DNA of 64,000 nucleotides from Spirochaetota bacterium (GTDB lineage: Bacteria; Spirochaetota; UBA4802; JAFGDQ01). The notes beneath the pieces are model-generated. The model was given only the letters and a program-made list of their open reading frames with translations. It did not search any database and was not told the DNA's origin. A program made the translations under genes and the position numbers. Below, piece after piece: positions 27,363-36,324 of the stretch (the first letter of the stretch is position 1; each line of letters starts with the position of its first letter). The stretch covers positions 1-64,000 of the forward strand of contig JAXHTS010000058.1 of assembly GCA_034190085.1 (NCBI GenBank), written 5' to 3'.

Positions 27363-28565
27363 ATGAATTCGAGATTGGATCAGCTTTTGCGCAAAGAGAT
27401 TGAAAAGCTAAAAGGAGCGGAGCTTTATAGAATCCTCAAAAGGATTGAAAGCCCTATGAATCCAACAGTAGTAATAGAAGGCAGGGAACTAATCCTTTTT
27501 TCATCCAACAATTACTTGGGATTGGCTACTCATCCGAAATTGAAGGAGGCTAGCCTTCATGCCCTGAATCGATATGGCACAGGATCAGGTGCATCCCGTC
27601 TAATCTCTGGTAATATGGATATCCACGAAGAGCTTGAGAGGAGGATAGCACAATTTAAAAATTGTGAAGCGGCAATTGTATTCCCTACTGGATATATGGC
27701 TAATATAGGCTTAATCACTTCTCTTGCAGGCAAGGGGGATCTTATCCTGAGCGATGAGTTGAATCACGCCAGCATCATTGATGGATGCAGGTTGAGCGGG
27801 GCTGATATACAAATCTATCCCCATAAGGATGCTAAGGCCTTATGGCATATGTTATCAGAGGATGATGAAGCATTTGTGGATGAAGTAAATAGGAAGAGAA
27901 TTATTATTACTGACGGTGTTTTCAGCATGGATGGAGATATCGCCTCCCTTCCTGATATATTAAGGGTTGCCGAAGAGTATGACGCGTTTGTAATCGTGGA
28001 TGATGCTCATTCAACTGGAGTGTTAGGCGAAGGCGGAAGGGGAACAGCGGAGCACTATAATATAAGTAATAGCGAGAATCTGATACAGATGGGGACTTTC
28101 AGCAAGGCCTTGGGTGGTATGGGTGGATTTGTCGCGGGTAGTGAAGTGCTGATAGATTATCTGAAAAACAGGGCTAGATGCTTTGTCTATTCCACAGCTT
28201 TACCTCCATCGGTTTGCGCATCCTCTATTGCGGCTATCGATCTAATAGACTCTGAACCAGGGATAAGGCAATCCCTATGGAGAAATGTTGGCATGCTGAT
28301 TAGGGGATTGCATGACTTAGGATATGATACAATGGGGAGCCAAACCCACATTGTGCCTATTCTTATCAGGGATACAGGTCAAACTATGAAATTTGCTCAA
28401 GCCTTGATTGACGCTGGGATCTATGCTCCGGGAATACGCCCGCCTACAGTTCCTGAAAAAATGAGCAGAATAAGGGTAAGCTTGATGGCCTCACACAATG
28501 ATGAACACATAAACAGGGCCTTAACTGTTTTTCAAGACGTTGGTCGAAGACTATCTATAATTTAG
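27363..28565 (+). CDS. bioF: 8-amino-7-oxononanoate synthase (BioF)
   Basis: 400 residues. I chose the ATG at 27363, nine bases after a GGAG; a TTG at 27357 is an in-frame alternative. Alpha-oxoamine synthase family: SSNNYLGLATHPKL, GTGSGASRLISGN, DELNHASIIDG, DDAHSTGVLGEGGRG and the PLP lysine in TFSKALGGMGG. The enzyme condenses pimeloyl thioester with alanine. The 2-amino-3-ketobutyrate ligase paralogue is similar, but location in the bio operon decides for BioF. Third gene of the operon. Confidence 0.92.
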   Translation: MNSRLDQLLRKEIEKLKGAELYRILKRIESPMNPTVVIEGRELILFSSNNYLGLATHPKLKEASLHALNRYGTGSGASRLISGNMDIHEELERRIAQFKNCEAAIVFPTGYMANIGLITSLAGKGDLILSDELNHASIIDGCRLSGADIQIYPHKDAKALWHMLSEDDEAFVDEVNRKRIIITDGVFSMDGDIASLPDILRVAEEYDAFVIVDDAHSTGVLGEGGRGTAEHYNISNSENLIQMGTFSKALGGMGGFVAGSEVLIDYLKNRARCFVYSTALPPSVCASSIAAIDLIDSEPGIRQSLWRNVGMLIRGLHDLGYDTMGSQTHIVPILIRDTGQTMKFAQALIDAGIYAPGIRPPTVPEKMSRIRVSLMASHNDEHINRALTVFQDVGRRLSII

Positions 28566-28578
28566 AGGGAGATGTAAA

Positions 28579-29292
28579 ATGAGTAATGGTATGTTTATTA
28601 CTGGCACTGACACTGATGTTGGCAAAACCATTGTTGCTGCTGGGTTTGCATGCGCGATTAAAGCAAGAGGCATGGATGTAGGTGTGATGAAGCCTGTTGC
28701 TACAGGAGCGGCTAGGATCAGGGATGAACTCATATCCGATGATGTTAGGTTTCTTGTTGAGTCAATAAAGTGTGTTGATGAAATTACTAATATTAATCCC
28801 ATTACTCTGGAATTACCCCTATCGCCTCTCGTTGCATCAAGGCTGGAGAAGAGAGAAATTGATATAGGTAAAATAAGGGAAGCCTATGGTATGCTTTGCG
28901 CTAGACATGACTATGTGGTGGTTGAAGGTATTGGGGGCATTTTAGTTCCCATACTCGAGGACTACTATGTGACGGATTTGATTAGGGAGCTGGATTTGCC
29001 AGTCATCATAGTAACAAGACCATCTCTTGGTACGATTAATCAAACGCTTTTAACAGTTAGAGAGGCAATGAGGAATGGCATTGAGGTTAGGGGGGTTATT
29101 ATCAGCGGGTATGATGAAATAAATGCTGGTATAGCGGAGAGGACTAATCCAGAGATATTGAAGGAAATATCCGATATTCCCCTCTTGGGAATTTTGCCTT
29201 ATGATCATGAGGTGGATGTCTCTGCATGTAAGACTGGAAATATAGAAGAGCTATTCATAAAGAATATAGATTTAGACATAATACTGGAATAA
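28579..29292 (+). CDS. bioD: Dethiobiotin synthetase
   Basis: 237 residues. The P-loop GTDTDVGKTIVAAGFA is at the N-terminus, followed by MKPVATGA, VEGIGGILVPI and a GxLPY end (LLGILPYDHEV). It carboxylates DAPA with ATP to dethiobiotin. SD GAGGGAG eight bases before the ATG. It closes the four-gene B-A-F-D operon; pimeloyl-supplying genes (bioC/H or bioW) are not in the window. Confidence 0.95.
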   Translation: MSNGMFITGTDTDVGKTIVAAGFACAIKARGMDVGVMKPVATGAARIRDELISDDVRFLVESIKCVDEITNINPITLELPLSPLVASRLEKREIDIGKIREAYGMLCARHDYVVVEGIGGILVPILEDYYVTDLIRELDLPVIIVTRPSLGTINQTLLTVREAMRNGIEVRGVIISGYDEINAGIAERTNPEILKEISDIPLLGILPYDHEVDVSACKTGNIEELFIKNIDLDIILE

Positions 29293-29782
29293 AAGAGGGC
29301 AAAAATCACAACCCTAATGTGAATACTTTTCTGCTTGACCAGCGTTTTTGTATGATATATATTTAAATAGTGAAATGGAGGGTATGGCGGTATTATTAAG
29401 CTGATATCCAGTCTTGAAAGGGCTCCATCACGATTTTAAGTTAATAGTAATATTATTACAAGTGAACATTTAATTCTTACTCGTTTTAAATATACTACTA
29501 AATACTGAATAATTAGTTCTGTATTTTGCACAATGATAATGAAAGAGATTGATGTATAGTTACTAATGGATATGCTATGAAATAGGTATATCATATATAA
29601 GTCTTAGAAATAAATAGAAGTTCTTACCTTAATCAATATGGTAAGTATAATCTGCCTCTTCCATTTCAACTTCCCTTTTGTCTAACTTTTGCGTGAATTA
29701 ATAGTATTGTTAGTGTCCATGCTAGACAATGGTATGCTATTATGTATTTTACATACATATAGTTAATGAATAGGAAATCGCT
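29293..29782. other. Intergenic region, AT-rich
   Basis: 490 bases after the bio operon. I find no gene, no clear intrinsic terminator after bioD, and no strong repeat. It should contain the promoter of the HD-GYP gene. Confidence 0.4.
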
Positions 29783-30967
29783 ATGTTACTCAAAATGACA
29801 CAGTTGGATATCAACTATATTAGACCGGACAGTTTTTTCATTTACAATATATATTCTGAGAATGGCGAAAAGCTGCATGATGCTAGAACCCCACTTTCAT
29901 CAAGTAAGATCAAATCTATTAGGGAGGCATATGGGAATTATGTATATATTGACAAAAATGAGGTAAATGTTAACGAAATGGAGCCTGCTATTCCTGAAGA
30001 GAAGCTGTGTCTCATTCGTGACAAAACAAAGAGTATTTTGGAAGAAGTTGAGTCAATAGGGGTGTTAAGCAAAGCCACGTATAGAGAGGCGGTTGAGACG
30101 GTAGAGACGATTTTAGATGAGCTTAATAAAACAAAATATAATGTGATTAATCTTCTAAAAGACCTAAAATCATATGAAGAGTATACCTATAGCCATTCTG
30201 TTAATGTGGGAATATTAGTCGCTGTCTTTGCGCAAAAGCACGGTCTTTTTTCTCAGGATGAACTGAAAAATTTAACGCTTGGAGCATATCTGCACGATAT
30301 TGGTAAAATGAAGATAGACCTGAATATTATCAACAAAAAAGGCAAGTTGAGTAAAAGAGAGATGTTAGAGATGAAGAGACATCCTCAACTTGGATATGAG
30401 ATTATAAAGAGGAATGGGGAACGAAATCCGATTGTCCAGCAATCAATTCTGTTTCATCATGAAAAATTCCAAGAGGATGGATATTATGGATTACCTTATA
30501 ATAATCTGCCTGTATTTTCAAAGATAATTTCAATTTGTGATATATTTGATGCATTAACATCAAAAAGACCTTATAGGGATGCCTTATCCACCTCTGATGC
30601 GCTAAAGTCGATTGTAAATTCCATAAATTTTCATTTTGATTATAATTTTGTGAGCAATTTTATCAATAAAATGGAATCACTCTTGAGTAATAACCTGTCA
30701 ACCTACGCGGTAGGTGACATCTGTGAATTGAATTCTCAGGAACTCGCTTTGATTAAAGAACTTGGTACTAAGGACCTCTTAAAACCAAAGGTTTTGGTTT
30801 TTTGCAGGTTTTCAAAAGATAAAAGAGGGATGGTTGCTAAGTTTTATGAAGAACCATTTGAACTGGATATATTTGAAGATCCTGTTAGAATAATAACAAA
30901 GTTAATATGTAATGGTCATCATTTGAATATAATAAAGGAGAGGCTTAAGGAGAGAAAAATTATATAA
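29783..30967 (+). CDS. HD-GYP-like phosphodiesterase, variant GYP
   Basis: 394 residues. An N-terminal ~110-residue PilZ-like/DUF3391-type segment (TQLDINYIRPDSFFIYNIYSENGEKL) precedes an HD-GYP domain. HD box YLHDIGK is at ~170-176, and further metal-site positions RHPQLGYEI, HHEKF and ISICDIFDALTSKRPYR are all present. The signature loop reads DGYYGLP where active cyclic-di-GMP phosphodiesterases have DGxGYP: the GYP is GLP and one residue is inserted. It could still bind metals and hydrolyse c-di-GMP, or serve as a receptor. Cytoplasmic, no membrane segment. SD AGGAAA before the ATG. Confidence 0.83.
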   Translation: MLLKMTQLDINYIRPDSFFIYNIYSENGEKLHDARTPLSSSKIKSIREAYGNYVYIDKNEVNVNEMEPAIPEEKLCLIRDKTKSILEEVESIGVLSKATYREAVETVETILDELNKTKYNVINLLKDLKSYEEYTYSHSVNVGILVAVFAQKHGLFSQDELKNLTLGAYLHDIGKMKIDLNIINKKGKLSKREMLEMKRHPQLGYEIIKRNGERNPIVQQSILFHHEKFQEDGYYGLPYNNLPVFSKIISICDIFDALTSKRPYRDALSTSDALKSIVNSINFHFDYNFVSNFINKMESLLSNNLSTYAVGDICELNSQELALIKELGTKDLLKPKVLVFCRFSKDKRGMVAKFYEEPFELDIFEDPVRIITKLICNGHHLNIIKERLKERKII

Positions 30968-31135
30968 AACAGCAATTTTATCTTTCTAAAGTTCCTCTCA
31001 CTTTCTACAATTTCAGTACACACCCAACGTATCACCATATCAGAATTTCTCCATTTTTTTACACATTGAAGTTTCTTGGAAGTTACGATTAATTTTCATC
31101 GCGCTTTAAAAAAACCGATTAAAATCTATCATAAG

Positions 31136-31744
31136 TTATAATATCATAACTTCAATACCAAATATTATGCCACTACTGTCTATTTCAAAATCACCGTCCT
31201 TAGCATATGCATAATCATATAGAATAAAAGCTTTTAATCCTTTTATGACAGTAATTTGATCATTAATATCATAGGCCATACCAGAAATTTTCAGCCTAAA
31301 ACCATGGTCATTAGCAGAATAAACATCAAATTGCATTTTGTGGTACATAATTCCAAAATTTAGAATAAAAGCCATTTCTTTATTCAACCAGAATGCAAAA
31401 CCAGGTAGTATTCCGTATGAATATCTAATTAATGCAGAAGTATTTGTAGGGTTATCAAAACCCGAGAAATGATTAATTTCACCGACTATATTAGTGTTGA
31501 TCCATTATAATGGAAAGATATCCATAAATAAATGACATCCCAAATTGCAATATAAAGTAGCTTCATATTGTCCCGAGCTTTTTTCTAGGTTGTATTGTTT
31601 CATATCATCAGAGCAAATATTATAGCCTGTTTCAATTCCAAATCCTAAAGAAAATATGTCTATTTCATTCTCATTCATTTCTTGAGCATTAGAGATTTTT
31701 GAAAGCGTTGTTAAAATAAATATTATGAAAATTATGTATCTCAT
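31136..31744 (-). pseudogene. Outer-membrane beta-barrel gene with an in-frame stop
   Basis: A signal peptide (MRYIIFIIFILTTLSKISNAQ) begins at an ATG with AGGAGGAG at good distance. The frame stays open apart from one TAA at 31505-31507, and continues in the same frame to 31136. The combined product would be ~202 residues with strand-like repeats (FSLGFGIETGY, YEATLYCNLGCHLFMDIF, then RYSYGILPGFAFWL, GFRLKISGMAYD, SGIIFGIEVMIL), typical of small barrels. A single C-to-T change in a CAA would explain the stop. It is either a recent pseudogene, a sequencing error or a recoded codon. Confidence 0.65.
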
Positions 31745-31813
31745 ATTTACTCCTCCTATGATAATTTGTAATAGTAAGATAATATCTGACACTCCTCATA
31801 ATTTTGTTTTGCG

Positions 31814-31857
31814 AAAACTGACACTTATTCCCCCCGGGGGGAATAAGTGTCAGTTTT
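31814..31857. repeat. Perfect 44-bp palindrome with no loop
   Basis: Two 22-base arms, starting AAAACTGACAC and meeting at CCCCCC/GGGGGG, are exact reverse complements with zero spacer. It lies 70 bases upstream of the broken barrel gene. The sequence is not followed by a T-run in the usual way, so a simple terminator is unlikely. Candidates are a mobile element end, a recombination or cruciform site, or an assembly fold-back. Confidence 0.8.
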
Positions 31858-31888
31858 ATTATCGAAATGTTAGATATTATCTAAACTA

Positions 31889-32052
31889 TTACATATATTC
31901 ATTAGTGTAGAATGAAACCACACCATTAGCTTCAAACACGACTCTGCGAGATTCACCGGTTGAATTAGGTGTCTCTAACCATCCACCAATCCCACCGCTG
32001 CTTTCAATCCATATCCAATATCCAACAATGCTTTCAACCTTTCCTCGTCTGA
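31889..32052 (-). pseudogene. C-terminal remnant of a small secreted lipocalin-like protein
   Basis: The reverse frame reads ...VESIVGYWIWIESSGGIG, then GWLETPNSTGESRRVVF, then EANGVVSFYTNEYM and stop. The pattern W-x-W-x-x-S-x-G-G-x-x-G-x-x-x-T-P-x-x-T-G followed by a F-x-x-x-G-x-V strand is common in small secreted lipoproteins of environmental bacteria that look lipocalin-like. No start codon or signal peptide remains; a stop lies just upstream. Confidence 0.4.
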
Positions 32053-32443
32053 TTCAGTGGATGTTGTAATGCGTTATGACGATAAATAAAAATACAATAG
32101 CAATTCTTAATTTATTAACTTATTCATAGATGAGCTTCCATAGGAAGCTGTATCACTATATATATGCATAGTGGTTTTTCAAATCAAGAAATGCAATAAC
32201 AAATTATGTTTTCAAGAATCATTTCAGCACTTAGTCCTTCTATACTAAAGTTAGTCATGTTGAGAATTATACTTATTCAATTAAAATCATTTATTTCTGG
32301 ATAGACTCAATTCCCCCTCTCTTAGAGAATCCATAATAATATGGATTTACTCATAAACGTAACTTATCAATAATTTTTTTATTGTCTCGTTTATATATTA
32401 TTTTATAATCTGACACAAATAATATTGGTTTGAGTTACTTAGA
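32053..32443. other. AT-rich intergenic region
   Basis: About 390 bases with no supportable gene. A small hairpin ATCCAT..ATGGAT lies near 32330-32347. It should include the ABC transporter promoter. Confidence 0.4.
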
Positions 32444-33355
32444 TTGAACGCTATTACAATTAGAAATCTATCCAAGGTTTATGCTAACGGAACTGTTGCC
32501 CTGAAGAATATAGATTTAGATGTGGCTGCCGGCGATTTTTTTGCCTTATTAGGCGCTAATGGCGCTGGCAAGACAACTATGATTGGCATTCTAATTGGGC
32601 TTGTGAACAAAACATCAGGCAAAGTTGAAATTTTTGGCAATGATCTGGATAATAGACATCGTAGAGCAAAAATTAGAAAGAGTATTGGTGTTGTCCCTCA
32701 AGAGATTAATTTTAGTATCTTTGAAAAGGTGAATGATATTTTGGTCATCCAGGCTGGATATTTTGGCATCAGCAGGAGGATGGCGATTGCTGAATCAGAG
32801 ATTATTCTTAAAAAACTCGGGTTATGGGAAATGCGCCATATGCAATCCAGAACCTTATCAGGAGGTATGAAGCGCCGTTTGTTGATTGCCAGAGCCCTGA
32901 TCCATAGACCAAAACTACTTATACTAGATGAGCCGACTGCGGGTGTTGATGTTGAACTTAGACACAGCATGTGGGATTATTTACGCGAACTGAACCAAAA
33001 TGGCACTACAATCCTGCTGACAACGCATTATCTGGAAGAGGTTGAGCAGATGTGCCGTAATGCAGCAATCATTAAAAGTGGAGAAATCATCCATCATGAT
33101 AGTGTTGGTCATCTCATACAATCGCTGGATAAAGTTACTTATGTGATCACAGTAAAACAGATGAAACCGCTGGATAATGTCCAGAATCTAAATTTTGTAA
33201 TTGTTGATGATAACTCTATTGAGATTGAATTGGATAGGAATGAGTCTATAAATGATTATATTATTCAACTATCCAATTTGGGGATTTATGTTACTGATAT
33301 ACGACCTAAAGAGAATCGATTGGAGAAGATGTTTTTAAATACACTTAAAGATTAG
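32444..33355 (+). CDS. ABC transporter ATP-binding protein (YadG-like)
   Basis: 303 residues, starting at a TTG without a strong SD (start uncertain). Walker A GANGAGKTT near 38-46, Q-loop VVPQE, signature LSGGMKRRL, Walker B LLILDEPTAG and the H-loop TTHYLEE are complete. The C-terminal ~80 residues form an extra domain common in ABC-2 type exporters. It powers the membrane protein encoded 135 bases downstream; the pair resembles E. coli YadG/YadH. Substrate unknown: drug, lipid or polysaccharide export is typical for the family. Confidence 0.9.
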   Translation: MNAITIRNLSKVYANGTVALKNIDLDVAAGDFFALLGANGAGKTTMIGILIGLVNKTSGKVEIFGNDLDNRHRRAKIRKSIGVVPQEINFSIFEKVNDILVIQAGYFGISRRMAIAESEIILKKLGLWEMRHMQSRTLSGGMKRRLLIARALIHRPKLLILDEPTAGVDVELRHSMWDYLRELNQNGTTILLTTHYLEEVEQMCRNAAIIKSGEIIHHDSVGHLIQSLDKVTYVITVKQMKPLDNVQNLNFVIVDDNSIEIELDRNESINDYIIQLSNLGIYVTDIRPKENRLEKMFLNTLKD

Positions 33356-33490
33356 CATTTATTAGAGATAATAGTGAAGAGGACAACTCCTAAAGCTTGA
33401 GACCCTAATATTATTATTGATTAAGATCAGCACATTGGATTGTAATGGCTATTTATAATCGGATTTCATAGATTAAGAGGTTAACTCTGA

Positions 33491-34264
33491 ATGAGTTTAG
33501 GTGAACAGATTATCGCCCTTGTGACTATATTAAGAAGGGAAGTAATTCGTCTAATACGGATATGGATGCAGACATTATTGCCGCCTGTGATAACACAAAC
33601 CCTGTATTTTATAATCTTTGGAAAATTTATTGGCTCTCGAATTGGAGATATACATGGTATAAGCTATATGTCATTTATTGTACCAGGGCTTGTCATGATG
33701 GCGGTTATCAATGGGTCATATGTGAATGTGGTCAGCTCATTCTTCAGCTCAAAATTTCAGAGAAGTATTGAGGAGTTGTTGGTGTCACCCACACCCAATT
33801 GGGTCATCATAGGGGGATTTGTCTTTGGCGGGGTGTTGCGCGGATTATTTGTCGGAGCCATTGTTTTTGCTATATCAGTATTTTTCACTCAACCGAGTAT
33901 CTATAATATTAATATCATAGCCCTCTTTATCTTACTAACCTCAATCGTCTTTGCCTTAGGCGGATTGTTAAATGGAATACTTGCCATGAAGTTTGATGAT
34001 GTGTCTATTTTCCCAACCTTTGTTCTGACTCCATTGATTTATCTGGGAGGGATATTCTATTCTATTCACAGTCTTCCGGAATTTTGGCAGAGGTTATCTC
34101 GGCTAAATCCGATTTTGTATATGGTTAATGGATTTAGATATGGATTTCATGGGTTTTCTGATGTGAATGTTATAACAAGCGTTGTGATTTTACTTCTTTT
34201 TGCGGTAATTTTTACGAGCATTAATCTGTTTTTATTATCAAAGGGAATAAGATTAAGGTCTTGA
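33491..34264 (+). CDS. ABC-2 type permease (YadH-like)
   Basis: 257 residues with six membrane helices. The ABC-2 pattern is clear: an N-terminal cytoplasmic helix with Arg (LRREVIRLIRIWMQTLLPPVITQ), SYMSFIVPGLVMMAVINGSY, the coupling-helix region FSSKFQRSIEELLVSPTPNW, and the C-terminal LTPLIYLGGIFYSIHSLP. These are characteristic of YadH and O-antigen/drug ABC-2 permeases. It pairs with the ATPase just upstream. Confidence 0.9.
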   Translation: MSLGEQIIALVTILRREVIRLIRIWMQTLLPPVITQTLYFIIFGKFIGSRIGDIHGISYMSFIVPGLVMMAVINGSYVNVVSSFFSSKFQRSIEELLVSPTPNWVIIGGFVFGGVLRGLFVGAIVFAISVFFTQPSIYNINIIALFILLTSIVFALGGLLNGILAMKFDDVSIFPTFVLTPLIYLGGIFYSIHSLPEFWQRLSRLNPILYMVNGFRYGFHGFSDVNVITSVVILLLFAVIFTSINLFLLSKGIRLRS

Positions 34265-34425
34265 GTAATGACAGATATGAACATGAATGGCAAATCACTG
34301 TAACGAAATAATTGTTTATGTATATATATGTCTATAAAAATATATCTTTAATTGGTAAGTTAGGATGTTACCTCATTTTTTTGAGCAGGATTTAGAAATT
34401 CAATCAAATATAACAGGGAGTTATT

Positions 34426-35166
34426 ATGGTTGTCATTGGAGGAAGGGCTCATAACATTGAAGAGATACATGAGGTGGGAAATCTTGAGTATCCCTATGCT
34501 GAGATATCTTTGGATGATCCGGAGGAGGTCTCTCGGCAATTGGATGAGTTATTGGAATTAAAGAAGAAGTACCATATCTATTATCTTGCCCACTATCCCA
34601 ATGAGGGTAATCCTGTTGATACAAAGGCTTTAGAAGAGAGGTTTATACCGAAGATGAAAAGGCTTATTGAGCTTTCCAGGGAGCTATATATTCATAAGGG
34701 CACAATTCACTTCTGGATGGATAAGAGATGGGCAGAACCATCGCTCATATCAGCAAAGATTAAACTCTTATCGGGGTTGGTAGAATATGCGAAGCAGAAC
34801 AAGGTGGTGCTATGCATTGAAAATCTAACTGAAGGTTATGAGAGCTTTTCTACAGCCTTTGACGCAATCCCAGACCTCAGAATGACCATGGATATAGGTC
34901 ATGGAGAATTGCTATCAAAAGAAAACACCTCCTTCGGCTTCATGCAAAACGTATTTCATAAGATTGATCACATACATGTTAATGACAATCATGGCGGCAC
35001 AAGCGTAAAGGATGATCTTCATCTTGCTCTGGGCGATGGGATAGTCGATTATCCTAGTATATTATCCATGCTGAAGGGGAAAAACTATAATTCTACTATT
35101 ACTATGGAAGTTAAGCCATCCGATATGCCTCGAACCATGTCACTTCTTGAGAAGCATATCTATTAA
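34426..35166 (+). CDS. TIM-barrel sugar-phosphate isomerase/epimerase-like protein
   Basis: 246 residues, SD GGGAG before the ATG. Belongs to the AP endonuclease 2/xylose-isomerase-like superfamily. Metal-ligand candidates at strand ends are visible: ENLTEGYESF (Glu), TMDIGHGELL (Asp, His), HVNDNHGG (His, Asp) and TMEVKPSDMP (Glu). These fit a divalent-metal TIM barrel that isomerises or epimerises a sugar or cyclitol, or cleaves DNA in the distant EndoIV relatives; the short length favours the small-molecule enzymes. Cytoplasmic. Substrate not determinable. Confidence 0.8.
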   Translation: MVVIGGRAHNIEEIHEVGNLEYPYAEISLDDPEEVSRQLDELLELKKKYHIYYLAHYPNEGNPVDTKALEERFIPKMKRLIELSRELYIHKGTIHFWMDKRWAEPSLISAKIKLLSGLVEYAKQNKVVLCIENLTEGYESFSTAFDAIPDLRMTMDIGHGELLSKENTSFGFMQNVFHKIDHIHVNDNHGGTSVKDDLHLALGDGIVDYPSILSMLKGKNYNSTITMEVKPSDMPRTMSLLEKHIY

Positions 35167-35361
35167 GAATTGCTTATACTCCATTTCGAATATTCAATTT
35201 AGGGAATAAAGCTTTCACCTTAAGGCCAAGTAGCATCGTTATTGATTATGACTATTGCTTATTGTTGTCACAAATAATTATACAATTCATGGGTTCAACT
35301 TGACTTTTTTAATATCTTTGATAATCTCATCCCTATCAATAATGATTGTGGAGGAAGAGTT

Positions 35362-36003
35362 ATGATATTGTTAAATAGATTATGTTTGCTAACATCTCTT
35401 TTGTGCTTTGTGGCCTTGGATATCTCTCTTTATGCCGAGAGTAAGGAAATGAAATTGAGTCAACATAAAAATGAGGACAAAGCGACAGCAAGCGAAACAA
35501 CTATTAAGCCGGATACTAAAATTATAATCGAAGATTTAAAAAATGATGAAGGCATAAAGGGTATCAGGTCGACATTTTTAGTAAAAGCTAGGCTTAAGGA
35601 TGTGTGGAAATGGATTCGGGACGTTGACTACTTGCCTGAGTTGTTCCCTGCTGTAAAGAAAGTGACATTGGTTCAGCAGGTCAGTGCAAATACTATTATA
35701 TGGGAATACCAATTTGAATCTGCCATGGGCAAAAAGGTGCTTAATGTTAAGCGTTCAATAGATGATGATAATTATCAGGTAAAATGGAAACGCACTAAGG
35801 GAGACATGAAGTATTATGCAGGTGGATGGAATATTAAATCATCCCAAAAGTATTCCGGTTGGGTTGAGGTGCAATATTCAAATTTCATAAATGCCGGTAC
35901 TTTTATTCCATATTTCCTCGTTAAGAGAAATAGCAAAAAGAATGCGGAAGTGATGGTGCATAGACTGCGTGAATTTGTAGGTGAAGGTGTCCCGCTTCAA
36001 TGA
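35362..36003 (+). CDS. Secreted SRPBCC/START-like protein
   Basis: 213 residues. N-terminal hydrophobic segment (MILLNRLCLLTSLLCFVALDISLYA) is a signal peptide; the next 40 residues are polar and probably disordered. The C-terminal ~150 residues look like a polyketide-cyclase/START fold: FLVKARLKDVWKWIRDVDYL, LFPAVKKVTLVQQ, WEYQFESAMG and GGWNIKSS with a final helix. Such domains bind hydrophobic ligands in a deep cavity. Here it would act in the periplasm. SD GGAGGAAG is strong. No obvious partner gene is adjacent. Confidence 0.72.
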   Translation: MILLNRLCLLTSLLCFVALDISLYAESKEMKLSQHKNEDKATASETTIKPDTKIIIEDLKNDEGIKGIRSTFLVKARLKDVWKWIRDVDYLPELFPAVKKVTLVQQVSANTIIWEYQFESAMGKKVLNVKRSIDDDNYQVKWKRTKGDMKYYAGGWNIKSSQKYSGWVEVQYSNFINAGTFIPYFLVKRNSKKNAEVMVHRLREFVGEGVPLQ

Positions 36004-36324
36004 AATGGGACTTTTATAATAAAAATTAAGATAGTAATTTATTTCGATTTTTTCATTGAATCTTCATATCCGTTTTATATCATAGTTGTTACGAGAAAAA
36101 CTTATAATCATTAAATATAACAATTTTTTTATCAAACATCCATAAACGATCAGACTTTTTTAAATATTTTAACTTTAAGTTTTTGAATATATTATTCTCC
36201 ATTTAAGGGATTTATTTCATCAGATATAGATATGATTGTTTCAAATAACATATGTTATTTTTTTATATTGAGAATTATAACCTAATTTTGAATTAACACG
36301 CTTTGTAACCTTTTATAAATTGAA
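36004..36324. other. AT-rich intergenic region
   Basis: About 320 bases; nothing beyond very AT-rich sequence and poly-T runs. Confidence 0.4.
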
